Positions 38,716 to 50,084 of a stretch of 64,000 bases of DNA are shown piece by piece (positions within the stretch are counted from its first letter, which is position 1; each line of letters begins with the position of its first letter). Under the pieces are notes generated by a model, which saw nothing but the letters and a program-made list of their open reading frames with translations, had not been told where the DNA came from and ran no database searches. The translations under genes and the position numbers were made by a program. Source of the DNA: Blasia pusilla (taxonomy: Eukaryota > Marchantiophyta > Marchantiopsida > Blasiales); contig CM114272.1 of assembly GCA_050084515.1 (NCBI GenBank), positions 930,001-994,000 on the forward strand. Reading direction: 5' to 3'.

Positions 38716-41700
38716 ATTTCAGCCCGCGGGTTGTTTTTTTTTATCCCGATGAATTTCCAATTATATTCTTTTCTGATATATATATTATCCCAAGATTGGA
38801 GCGAGCGAGGACGTACCGTGATGGACGGGATCTGAAACCGGAGTCCGGACTGGAGCCAGGCGGTCAACAGGGGATTTGGACCCGCCGCCAAGAAAACTGG
38901 CACCTTTGCTCGTATCCCGATTCCCGAGGACCCGAGTCCGCCGAGTCAGTTCTGTCAGGACTCGGGCCTCAGAGGCGGGTCCACCACCACCACATCTACG
39001 CACGTGGTAATTTGTCTGTTTTGCCGGCTCCAAGAACGCGGGTCCTCCTTTATCTATTCATTTTTTCTGCGCACAAGTTGTTGGTTTTCTTCATTTTCAT
39101 GCAGAAACCCTTCAAAATAAAGGGGTTGAGGTAGACAGTGGTCCAACATAGTTAAATACTCTGTGCGTCCGTATGAATAGCTGATTCCGTACAAACACGC
39201 CTGTGATCTCGTTGATGACAAACAAAAATATAAATATAAATATTATTAATAGTGGATACTATTAAAAAAATTAGGTCGAGGGGACATGTGGTATGATTTT
39301 AAATGTCATGTATGAGCTATTATGGTTGATGTCATGGGTGACTATAAGCTTTGATGAATGGAACTGGATTATCTATATGCATGTAGGCATGGTAAAGAAA
39401 CTAATTTTACATTCTCCAAAAGAGCATGAATATGGATACTTTACACGGTAGTAAGGATATGACTATTTTATTTCCATGAAGGCCCCATATACATGCACAA
39501 GAGAATTAATTATATGCCTTGGAAGCCCTTTGATACATATGCTCCAAATTTACAAAATAAGATAGGAAGCATAGGAGAGTGGGACACACATTTCAACCAT
39601 ATTTGTCCCACATAAGAGTTATCTTGCTATTCATTTATGGAAAAGTTTCAAACTCTTGGGATCATGACTCCTCTATGCCACACTTTGAACCCTCTCCAAA
39701 TTCTTTTTATTAGGGTTTTGAACAAAAATTCTATTTGTGTACATTTTTAAACATGACACAAAAACATACCTAACTTCTATTGTAATAATTGAACTAGCTT
39801 CACCTAATCCACTGAAGATTTCATCGTGAACAAATAGTTAATTCCTTTACAACTCGCTCGTCTAATCAAACTCCTATCTAGATATGACTCTCCTTATGAT
39901 CTATCAACGCATAAGGAGGATTCTACAATGCCACACATTGCTCTCACAACATAAATTCTCACTTATCTTCAACTCAAAGATCAATATGGCACACCAAGAG
40001 CCTTAAGAGTTTTCACCAAAAGTTATGCATGTTGTAGAATGATTATCTGATCCTAAGCATAGATCATTTAATTATCCCATAACCTAAGTAGATGATAGTT
40101 GCTAATACGAATTTGCGATTACCGTAAGAGATAACTAACCTCTACATAGTATCCAACTCGCTAGCTTTAGGGCATGAATAAACTACATATTAATATTTTT
40201 CAATAATTATAGGATGGATAATTATAAATATTACATCTTGGCTTTGTTTTTTCCAATCTCCCATTGCATGTGGATATATCCAAGCATCTAAGTGTTGAGT
40301 GTGTGTTTAGTATTTACGAGAACTTTAATTATGATTTTTTTGGAAGTATTGTTATGCATGATGTTTGTAAGTTACATATGAGTTCCTGATTTTTTTGACA
40401 AACATGGGAGTAATAACAAAAAAAAAAAATTGAATTGAGGCTATTTGCCCAATAGTAACATAATGATGATTCATTTGAGAGTAATTTATGGGTCTGGTTA
40501 CTCACAAATTAATCACAATCTTTGCAAGTTGGTTATGATTTCTTTGCAAGGATTGTGACTAGCCAAATTCCCACCATTTTGTTCTCCTTAGCTTCCATGG
40601 TTATTTATCTTTGTATTTAATACAGTTTCAACTGCTTCTTCATTCTTTTTTGCACTCTCTTCTCCTCTATATCTTGCTATATACGCTATTCATAATTTTT
40701 TTCATGATTGGAGAGTCATGATGCTTTGTGAAAGAAGAAGGCTAGACACACCATCCAGGCCTCATGACATTGGGTTAGAAAGCCGATGCTTCATCACTTA
40801 AGAACATATTTGAAAATGAGTTCTACGGGATTGATCTTTGATGCATCTTCATTCATCAATATTAGTTCCATGATAATGGCTGAGATACTAATAGGTAGAA
40901 GGTGGTTTCATATTCATTTTCATTCAAGTGGCGGAGTTGCACAAGGATGAGAGTGGTCTCTTTGACTCATAGTTCATATGTCCAACACACTTGATCATTA
41001 TTTGTCCTATATCCAAGTGTTTCCTTCTTCTAGATAAATATATCCATGGATGTAGGCGTACATTTTTCCACAAAATGTATACATTGATATTCATCCAACT
41101 TATATCTAAAATACAACCTTTGTTAAAGATGATATGAGTAAAACCTTCGAGTATGATCATAGATGTCATTCAAAGCATCTTTTGGGAAACAACACTATGT
41201 TATGATGGATCATTACCTACACACATTTTTGTAAATCTCAAGAACCATGGGTACTCACTTGGGGAAACATTTTTCAACCTCAATCAGCCTTTTGGTATAC
41301 GGATGCAAGTGATTTCGAGTTGGAGCGGCTACGGGCTAAGGATTTTGTCTTACCTTGAGACCCTCGTATATATATTTATCACATGTATAAAAGGAACCTG
41401 CTCAAAATCAATATACCAATAATTAAGTTTTCTGTCAACTGGTGGAATACATTGCATCAACCTTCAAGCAGTAGCCAATTTGGTACTTCAAGCTGCAAGC
41501 ATACAATTAGCCACGAGCGCATAACCTCCTCGCGGGCTGCGGGAAGCAAAAGCCCCATCGTAAATAGCCACATGACTAGCGTATTGTATTATTAAGCGTT
41601 TGTGCCAGAAAGTTTTTTCAAAGTGATGTTTGAACTCCTAAGTGCGGTAAAAATGCACGGTCGAGACTCGCGCCTGAAAGGTCGAAGGTCAGAGTGCTTT

Positions 41701-43626
41701 CCGGCGGGTGTTTTAGTATCAGACCCAACGACAGCCCGCAGGGCCCTTGGGAATTTGCCTGCTAACCTTAGGTACCAAGAGGCAAAGGAGGATAATGTTT
41801 GTTTCTACACACATTTTGTTGACGTGGATTCCTATGAGATATAGGGCTAATTAAAACTGCATTTTTTTATGACAATATGTCAAGTTAAAGGAAGGGTTTA
41901 GGAACCACAACCTTTCACCACTTGATTTAAGATCTCATTTTTATGGTCATGCACTAATTAGAACAATAGGCTTAAAGGAGGAGATATATGGACCATTGGC
42001 ATATTTTAGGTCATTGGATTATTATTTAAGGGGATAATTTGACGAGCCCTTATAGTGATTTTATGTACTCTTATCATTAGAATTTGCAATTTTATGTAGA
42101 TGGATATGTAGAAATAAGAGATTCATTCAAGATTACGGTTGAATGGAGGTGGAAGGGAAAATCATGACAACACAATTAGAGAGGGTTCTATCAATATCAA
42201 TAAGATAAAGTCATTGGCTCATCCATTTAGCACAGAAAGTTTTTTTGGTGGGTCTGATATATTGTAGATGTATTTTGAAGAGCACTACAAGCACACATAG
42301 AAGGGTTTGGTCTATAACTAAGTATGTATGGAGAGTATTATGACAAAGGTATATTTGTTATTAAATGTGGTATTTCTATATAACTACATTGAGGATCTTT
42401 TCTTATCCAAATGCACCTTTGGTATGGAATGAAGATGATGCTAATATTGATAGCGAGAGAGCATATGGTGCACTCATACGATTGAGAATGATGATTTTTA
42501 GACAATCAAATGTGTATGTGATAATTCTCATCAACATCTTGTCAATAGAGGCATCGTTGAGGAAATACGACATAAAGATGGATTTATACATGAGTTCCAT
42601 TTTATTTGTATAATTTCCTTGATTAAGGAGGTGTATGGTGCAAGTGCTTTGATTAGTCTATCCAAAAGAGGATATGTCAAACTACCTACAAATGAACTTA
42701 GATGTGATGAAGAGGATTATAGCTCTATAGGGCCAAATCTTATATCCAAATATAAGGGGATGGTTATCATTTTTAGGTTAGATCATTTGAGAGCTTTGTA
42801 CGCAAACATACAAGATAGTGGACTATATTACATCTTGAAGTTAAGCGAGAATCGAGAGTATCATCGTATCGATACGAATGTTGTTGGAGGATACCTTATA
42901 TATTTTGGGATCATAGAAGATGTTTTGAAGTTTCATACATCTTAAGTGCATTTCCTAGTCTATTGATGACACTATATATTCCTCTTGTGAGGGAAAGCTT
43001 AGTTTGTCATTTGGGATAAATGTGGTATATTAATTTTTAACACACCGGTTTGCCAAGAAGATTATCAAGAGGGCAAAGAAACCCTTATATTTTGCGCACA
43101 AGTGGGATAGTGTTTCTATGTTGAACATCGATTGTTAGTATGATGGAAGTGTAATTTTGCAAATATTCCATATAGTTAATAGGCCTTCCAATATGGATGA
43201 AGAAATATGAGACTTTTATATATCTATCTTTTTAGGATTTCATATAAAATTATTTGCTATTCCTTCATTGTTTCCATTGGGTTTTGACTGTGGTTAGTTA
43301 TGGAAACTATGGTTGGAAGTTTATCATAGTTACAAGTCTCTCACTTCACTTAAGTTATTAGTTATTAGTTCTTGTTATTTTTGGTTAAAATAATTATGCT
43401 TTCCATGAGTTTACTTGATTATGGTGTGTTGGCTTGCTCACGGTGTGCTTGCCTAATGTAATGGTTGATTAGCTGGCTTGCCCATCTTGTGATGGCCCTT
43501 CCAGCTTGCCTTAGCATGCAATGTCCCTTCTATTGCCCTCTTCTTGACTAGGAAACTATGTACACACAAAGAACAACGATGGCTTATTCTTGCTTATCTC
43601 AATGTGGATCTCTTTCCCACTAAGAT
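38716..43626. other. GC-rich to AT-rich transition, no recognised gene
   Basis: Bases 38800-39030 are GC-rich with gagtcc/ggactc words. After 39140 the sequence is AT-rich, with a GC-richer patch at 41.5-41.8 kb that has an 80-codon frame without a known motif, and the decayed ORF pair at 42.4-42.9 kb. Confidence 0.4.
42365..42945 (+). pseudogene. uncharacterised decayed ORF pair
   Basis: Two successive open frames (42365-42613 and 42619-42945) give protein-like sequence in AT-rich DNA. The second, 108 codons, includes HLRALYANIQDSGLYYILKL and TNVVGGYLIYFGIIEDV. Neither matches a family I recognise, and the second has no early ATG. Probably a transposon remnant upstream of the Copia fragment. 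Confidence 0.25.
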
Positions 43627-44600
43627 AGAACTTGTACCATGAAGGCCAAGGCCAACCTTACCAAAGTTGTGCCAATTTTCGTTCTCTGGAAAGGAAGGTT
43701 GGGACATCTAAGTCTAGAAGGTATGAGACAACTTCAACAAGTTATCACATACAAAAAGTTCACTATTTCTTCTATTTTTTTTCAAATTTTCATCAAGTGA
43801 AAATAGAGATGTAGTCCTTTTCCAACAACAGAAAAGCCCATGCACGAGCCTATGCTTGGTTTGGTCCATAGTGACGTTTGTGTCTCTTTTGAGATCGAGT
43901 TCCTTAGAGGTGCTTTATACTATGTACCATGTGGTGATGATTGCACAAGGAAATATTTGATCTTCCCTCTCAAACTTAAAAGGGATATTCTTCAGAAGCT
44001 CGAAGCTTTTGCTCATTGGGCAGAAACTCAATCTTAGAAGAAAATTAAGATCTTCATATGTGATGGAGGTGGAGAAGAGGATAGAGAGTAAGTTAATCAC
44101 TCCCCTTGAGGAATACACTCATGTGTATCAGATAAGGGAGAATATTGTTGAGGATCCAAGATCAGTCTAAAGATCCAACAAGATAACTAAGAATCCTGTG
44201 AGATTTGGATTTTATCAAGAATTCTTGATCCTAAACACAAAAAATGAGCAAAAAAAATCTATAGACTTGTGTTCCCAATTAAATTTTATGATTGGTTCTA
44301 CTTGAGATCTTCATGAAGCTAACACTACATCTTTAAATGATGCCTAAAAGAGAGTTGATTGTGAGTGGTGGAAGAAAACTATGAATGAAGAGCCCAAGTC
44401 TCATGAATCAAATCAGACTTGGGATATGGTTGACTTGCCCCCTACAAGAAGGTTTTTGGAAGTGAGTGGATGTTTAAAACCAAGAGGGGACAAGATAATC
44501 AATTCCTCAAGTTCAAAGCCATACTTATGGCGCAAGGCTTCAATCCAATTAAAGGACTTGACTTCAAGGAGACATTTGCACCTATTTCCAAGCACATGCA
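43627..44600 (+). mobile_element. decayed Ty1/Copia pol fragment (integrase to RT start)
   Basis: Pieces of Copia pol in order on the plus strand. A GAG-pre-integrase-like stretch GRLGHLSLEGMRQLQQ lies near 43690-43740. The integrase core starts LVHSDVC near 43860 and continues ALYYV...DDCTRKY and CDGGGEE near 44060. The RT N-terminal part has SHESNQTWDMVDLPPTRR (about 44401-44454) and, after a one-base frameshift near 44465, FKTKRGQDNQFLKFKA and GLDFKETFAPISK, ending near 44597. The zinc-binding part and much of the integrase are lost, and several stops are present. Confidence 0.75.
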
Positions 44601-44875
44601 TGGGACACACCATATACCTGAGTGGGTTAGGCATTCAGCAGATGAAGGTGGAGGTTGTTGCGCAAATTCTGAGTCAAGTCCGAGCGTTTCTTGGACTGGC
44701 AAACTTCTATCGACGGTATGCCAAGGGTTTTAGTGCGATCGCAAAGTTTTTGACCTTGTTGACGAGACTTGATCAGGTTTGGTTGTGGGGGTATGATCAG
44801 GAGCGATCATTTAAGGAGCTCAAAGACAGATTGACGTCCTCACCCATTTTACAAAGACCGGTTAGGGGTCTCCCA
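44600..44875 (+). mobile_element. inverted Gypsy RT/RNase H junction fragment
   Basis: The plus-strand frame reads GHTIYLSGLGIQQMKVE, then SQVRAFLGLANFYRRY, then LTLLTRLDQVWLWG and SSPILQRPVRGLP. This is the part of Gypsy pol that normally comes right after the GLKLH segment of RT. Here it lies in opposite orientation, abutting the minus-strand RT at about 44875. It may be from the same element, inverted, or from a related copy. It is joined on its 5' side to Copia sequence. Confidence 0.8.
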
Positions 44876-45626
44876 TGCGTAAATGTAACTTCAGTCCATG
44901 TAACTGCAATTGCTGAAACACCTCCTCCAGGTGTCGCCCATGCTCCTCAACCATGGAACTGAAGATAAGAATATCATCTATGTAACATCGTACAAAATCC
45001 AAGCCATCCATAATCCTATCCATCACTCTTTGAAACTCTGCAGGCGCGTTCTTCAACCCAAATAGTAAGAACCGTCACTGATACAAGCAATCTCTCCCGA
45101 ACCAATCTTTCCCCCAGAATGCTGTCTTCTCCTTGTCCTCCAACCCGATAGGAAGCTGATGATAGCCAGGACGGAGATCTAAAGTACTGAAGATCTTTGC
45201 ATGCCCTACTGCATCAAACATCTCCTCAGGAGTAGGCATGGCGTACCGATCAAACCTCGTATGTCGGTTGATAGGACGGTAATCTCCACACATCCGCCTA
45301 TCCGTCCAATTGCCATAAATATCCTTCTTCGCCGGCATGACTGTGGCAGATTCATACTCCCCATATGATAACTCCACAAGTCCTGCCTCCAACAAGTCCT
45401 GAATCCTGCTCTGAATCAAGGCTTGCTCCATATCAGAATACCTGTAGGGTCGACGAAAGATTGGCGTATCACTAGCCAACTCAATCTGTATCCCAAGACC
45501 CTTCAGCGTACCCAAGTCTTTCATACTGAAGGCAAAACAACGGACATGCCCTCTCAAAAACCTATGAACTCGCCATCGCTCTCCTCTTATCAACTTGAGA
45601 TCTATCACACGCTCCCAAGTCTCCAT
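44876..45626 (-). pseudogene. Gypsy reverse transcriptase (truncated, one stop)
   Basis: The minus-strand frame holds RT motifs in order: RRMCGDYRPIN, then TLDLRPGYHQLPI, then a TGA stop at 45075-45077, then FGLKNAPAEFQRVMDRI, then the catalytic YIDD at 44973-44984, then HGLKLHLR, where the homology stops. The frame is the same as that of the C-terminal methyltransferase part. The thumb/RNase H and integrase regions that should follow are absent on this strand. Confidence 0.9.
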
Positions 45627-45896
45627 CGTGACCTCACTCGGAGAGGACGCAACCTCCGACTTTGGTTGCTATGTAGCAACCCTAGCCATCTCCGCAACAA
45701 CCACTCCACTTTGGCCTCCTACACCATGCTCCACATCCAAAAAATGAACATGTGCTACTCTGGCCGCCTTCGCACTCTCCGCTCGAACAACGTCCTAGGA
45801 AGTCCAAGGGTGCCTATCTCTCCTCGTCCCGCCCCTAGCCAATGCTTGTACACACCGTGTAGGCAATGCTCCAACTCGTGGACGTGACAACATGGA

Positions 45897-46924
45897 TGAC
45901 ACTTGCATCCGTCTCTGTTCAGCCAAACCTAGGCTGACTATCCATGTGAGACAATTGAGGTCCATCGCCTGCCCCAACACCTATCTCTAGGATGCCTCAG
46001 TCATCCCTGGCACCGTCGTAGTACCTGTAGCGAACCCCATGACGCGCTCGCGCTCATCCGCTGTAGGCTCCTCCAATGCTCGGGTCACCTCATCCCAAAT
46101 CATCCCTGGCCCTCCTTGACGAAAGGCATGGGATGCTGGGAAGCTGGGAAGCTCACCTGTGTAGGTAAGGTTGTCCTCAACTCCCCCACCCTATTGGCCA
46201 TCGCCAACGGTGGTCTATCATCCCGCATCACCACCTGAGATCGACGCCCTGAGCCCAAAATAGCATCCACTGTGAGATGTGGTGCTCTCTAGACTCCATC
46301 GTATGTTCGACTCAGTACCTTTGATGGTATCAAGTTCGTCCATCATAGTCGTGGACGATTGGTACGTGATCAAACTCTCGCTGCATCTAACAACACAACA
46401 GGTCCCAACCAAGACCTGACCTGATGCACACTCGTCATCACACGTGCACGAGAGTCTCCCAACAATGGCATGTTCTCCAAAATCTACGCCGGAGAACATG
46501 TCTGACTCTCCTGCAAGTGTCGTACTACTCGCAACATCTCCCAAAATATCCCTGACCTCGGATCCTACAATCCAAATCCTCGGCCAGCTGATGAATGACC
46601 CTGACATGGCTATCCAGCAATCACCAAATGAATGGTGCCAACTCTATCTAGATCCTGCGCCCCCACCAAAGAGATGTCGGCGGATAGTGTATGCTGATAT
46701 CCCCGTATTGCAGATACCGACAACAACTCATGATACCTCTGGACCAATCTCACTACGCGACGTAGTGATACTTGCCGCGCGGTCTCATCTCTCTCCATAT
46801 AAAGATACCGATGCACCCGTATGCCTGCCTGCAATACTGCAGCCAATCCGGTACCAATCCCTCCAAAGAGATCTAACACCCTAACACCCTCCTCTCGACA
46901 CTACCACACAACGGGTGTGATATC
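45897..46924 (-). pseudogene. C5 cytosine DNA methyltransferase domain inside Gypsy pol (broken)
   Basis: All hallmark motifs occur in order on the minus strand. Motif I (S-adenosylmethionine binding) is DLFGGIGTG at 46847-46873, followed by YMERDE. Motif IV is PCQGHSSAG at 46583-46609, with the catalytic Cys codon at 46604-46606. Motif VI is ILENM near 46469-46483. Motif VIII is NRPRL near 46346-46360. Then come RERVMGFATG (46023-46052) and motif X LGQAMDLNCLTW (45942-45977). The family role is transfer of a methyl group to carbon 5 of cytosine. The short spacing and MGF...LGQ ending recall DNMT3/DRM-type enzymes more than DNMT1. It is inactive: stops lie at 46901-46903, 46610-46612, 46565-46567, 46484-46486, 46370-46372, 46343-46345 and 46289-46291, two TAGs lie near 45981-45989, and a frameshift lies around 46092-46120. 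It shares frames with protease upstream and RT downstream. Confidence 0.88.
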
Positions 46925-47290
46925 CAGTGAAGTCAATGTCTCCACCCAAGGAGCTCGATCGCCACCTGACTCTCGTTGCTCCGGGATAAAGGCATGACTC
47001 CACGAGTGCCTCACGAGGTCGTGGGCACTCCTCTGTAGCTCTTGAGTCGTACCCCACAATGGTGAAGAGGTCTCGCCAACATGGGAAGAGACACCCGCCA
47101 TGGTCTGTCTCTCCGTGGGAATATTTGCTATTAGGACATCCTCCGCATGTGCGTTCCCCTCCAACAACTCTCATGGCTAGCTAACACTACCTGTGAAACC
47201 TGCCAACGTGATCACAAACTCGTCTCATGCTCGACCACCTCGTCCCGCAAACTGCACGGGTAACTGACTCATCCGCCAGTCACTTGACCG

Positions 47291-47660
47291 CTACCATGGC
47301 CGATAAGCAACGGTCTCCTCCCAGAAGTCAAGGATGAATCCTAGGGGATATAAAATTGTACTCCCCACCAACACATCGTATGACTCTGTTGGTATTATAA
47401 TTGCAGGTGTGCGCACCATAGCACTATCCGTCACAAGCTTTGGGTGGACTCTGACAACTATCTCCTGTCGAGTCATATACTGCATGGGTGACACACCCCC
47501 AATCGAGGTCTGTATGTGGAAGGGACAAGTCTCAATGTCGGCCTTCTGTAACCCCAACGCTAAACACGCCGTCTTCTCTAACATCAAGGGTTGCGCTCCC
47601 GAACCAAGTAGGACGCGCTGTGGGTGGTATACTGTCCGGTCGGACTAACCAAGCGAAATA
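47291..47660 (-). pseudogene. Gypsy aspartic protease region (broken)
   Basis: The minus-strand frame reads VLLGSGAQPLMLEK at about 47611-47570, then a long stretch ending in DVLVGSTILYPLGFILDFW. This is the layout of a retropepsin-like domain: active-site loop first, then a hydrophobic ILD-containing strand. The active-site triplet is normally D-S/T-G, but here the first residue is Gly (codon at 47603-47605), so proteolysis should be lost. A frameshift near 47640 separates it from the gag frame. The protease continues in the same frame as the first part of the methyltransferase. Confidence 0.65.
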
Positions 47661-48060
47661 CTCCAGCTTGATTATCGAGTAACACTACTCCACGTGTCAC
47701 CACTGCTCGCTCTATGGCCGGTTGAGCTGGCATATCTACCAACTTCGTCGCCGCCGTATGCCATCACTCTGTGAGGGACGTCTCGAGCACCGGCTCTGAG
47801 GGCAAGTCCACCACTTCCTCTGAACAAGAAGTAGTCACCTCTCCACGCTCACACAACGTGGCGGCCAGCCGGAATCCCTCAACTGGTCCAACTCCCAACG
47901 TCGCCAACTCTATGGCGGAAAATAGCTGAGTCTGACTCACTTTTGTGGCCACCTCCAACACTATGGTCGACATTGACTCCACTCGAGCCGGCATAGGAGT
48001 TGTCACTCCAACTCCTCATGACGTCAATGTATGTGCCTGAGTTGTAGACACCGCTGGTCG

Positions 48061-49722
48061 TCAAGGCACCATCGATGGTGTGTGTAGTGCCTCCCACAAT
48101 GTGAATGACTGAGGAACATTGGCCTGCCGCCCATCGGTCCCCTCCGATGGGTCAATCTCAACTCCACCTCTCGATGGCTCGGTGCCTCTCGCAGAATCCC
48201 AAGTCACCATTGCAATCGCCTCAACCTGAGCTGCACTACACATAAACCCCATACTAGCGAGATCCTCACCCGGGTCAGGATAAGAGGTAGAAGCTGGAGC
48301 CACACTAGCTGCTCGCGGCTCCGTGCCTTCCCTGAGCTGCATCATCATCATGGCAGCAATCCTCTGCTTCAATTGATCAATGCTTGAGAGAAGTGCCGGT
48401 TTTGGTGCTCCTGCTCCATCTACTCTGGCTGGTGGTGGTCCTCTACCACCACGTCTAAGAAGAACTCCCCGACCTCCTCCAAGACGACCGCCCCTAGGCC
48501 CTCAGCCTTCCTCTGGACGTGCCTCTCGACGAAGGTCAAAACATCTATCCCTAGTGTGACCATATCTGTGGCAGTAGTCACACTAGTATTGTGGTGGGGC
48601 CATCCTCTATAGCTCCTGAGCAATCGGAGGCGCTCGTGGTCCTTTCCTCTGCTGTGTGCAGTCTCTGTGCCTATGGGCCCCTCCACACATTCAACAAGAC
48701 AACATCAGTCCCTATTGGGCAACATATGTAGGTACGGGTCGTTGCCTCATACACTCACGGTACCTGACCTGCTCTCTGGGCACACTGGCCCGCTCCTGTG
48801 GTACTGGTGCTCGCTGTAGCACTTGTGGCGTCACCATCGACTCTCGAGAAAATCCAGCGGTCACTACCTGCTCCTCACTCATGTTGAGCTCAATACGCTC
48901 AGACAACTCAAAGACCACCTTCAATGTGGGCTTCGCTATGTGAATCAACATCGCATCTCGGACTCTCCTCCGTAGTTCTCGGTCAAGAACCCCGTACCAA
49001 TAGTGGACTGACTGCGCCTCAATCACTCCATACGTAGCAATGATCAGCCTCCTCATGCGCATGAATGCCTCTCTCAGACTCTCACCCGATCGTCGCTGAA
49101 AATCCTATAGACTTTTCAGCTTGTCATTGTCTATGTCATGGTAGCTCTTCCCCAACTGTCGGAAGAACTCCACTGTGGGGCTGAAGTTGGGTGGCCCTCT
49201 ACCACTAGAGGTCTTTGCCACATCGCCTGTCTCACTGCCCTCCTCTCCATCTAGTCTCCGGGCTGATGGTGTGGGTCTCTCTCCTCTCACGATTCCATCA
49301 TATGCCTCGTGACCACTAGTGGACACATACCCTGGAGCCCACTACATCCTCCAAGAATCAATCTCTACTAAATATAGTGATTGAAACTCCATGTAGTCAT
49401 CCATTAAAGGACCCTCCAAGTGCTGGAACAACCTCTTCCATGCCATGAAAGGGTTGAACCGTGTCGGGGTCTGTATCTCTTGGAAGTTGCACCACGTGTT
49501 GAACTCCTGGATAAAATCATCTAAGTCGATGGTGCCCACAGCACCTGAGAAACGACGCATGCCCCGATGGCCCATGTTGTCCATCTCCTGCCAAGTGATA
49601 CTGCCTCCGTCTGCGATCTCGTCACCAAACCCGATGTCTAGTGATGACGATCCAGCCACGGATGGATGTCGCGGTAGCTTCTCACTGGTAATCCCTCGGT
49701 ATCTCAATCCAGTCCGTGTCAC
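48061..49722 (-). pseudogene. Gypsy gag polyprotein with two zinc knuckles (broken)
   Basis: One continuous minus-strand frame interrupted by several stop codons, for example just after the KLKSL stretch at 49102-49104. The middle part (about 49326-48900) has the retrotransposon gag pattern: FFRQLGKSYHD, then SLREAFMRMRRLI, then YWYGVLDRELRRRVRDAM. Two zinc knuckles follow. The first (48658-48696) is CX2CX3HX4C and has a stop in place of its second residue. The second (48541-48582) is a textbook CX2CX4HX4C. Downstream the frame becomes Arg/Gly-rich and continues to the protease region. Gag would form the particle and bind element RNA. The start at 49722 is only the beginning of the open stretch. 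Confidence 0.8.
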
Positions 49723-50065
49723 ACCACTACTAATGCTCGCACTACCCCGTTCTTCTAAACCATGGAAGAACGCCGTGATGACAACCGTGTCTCACCCGCT
49801 CAAGCACTCAGACTCACCGAGAGTCTCCCACACTCCTCACTATCTCACCGATGCTAAGGATAATCCCATGACGATACACCCAGCCTCACGCAAACTCAAC
49901 ACTTGGGCTCACCATGAGCCTCCCAACTGACTGACCTAACCTAGAGACACTCTCGGGTCATACATGCGACCCCTACTTGACAACCGCCGTATATCCCCCA
50001 ATATGCTACATATGAAAAAATTCTACACTTGTCACCATCATTGTACCCACCTAGCACCAGCTGCT

Positions 50066-50080
50066 ACCCGATACCCAACA
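50066..50080 (-). other. possible primer binding site of the Gypsy element
   Basis: The minus strand reads TTGGGTATCGGGTAGC, resembling the TGGTATCAGAGC type of site complementary to initiator tRNA-Met, with several mismatches. It lies about 340 bases 5' of the first recognisable gag codons, where a PBS would be expected. Confidence 0.3.
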
Positions 50081-50084
50081 CTCT

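Noticed and set aside
38433-39134. 233-codon plus-strand open frame
   Set aside because: Antisense shadow of LINE copy A. The minus strand has the conserved motifs.
45423-45887. 154-codon plus-strand open frame
   Set aside because: Lies antisense to the RT/methyltransferase linker. The minus strand carries the conserved sequence.
46444-46884. 146-codon plus-strand open frame
   Set aside because: Antisense shadow of the methyltransferase domain.
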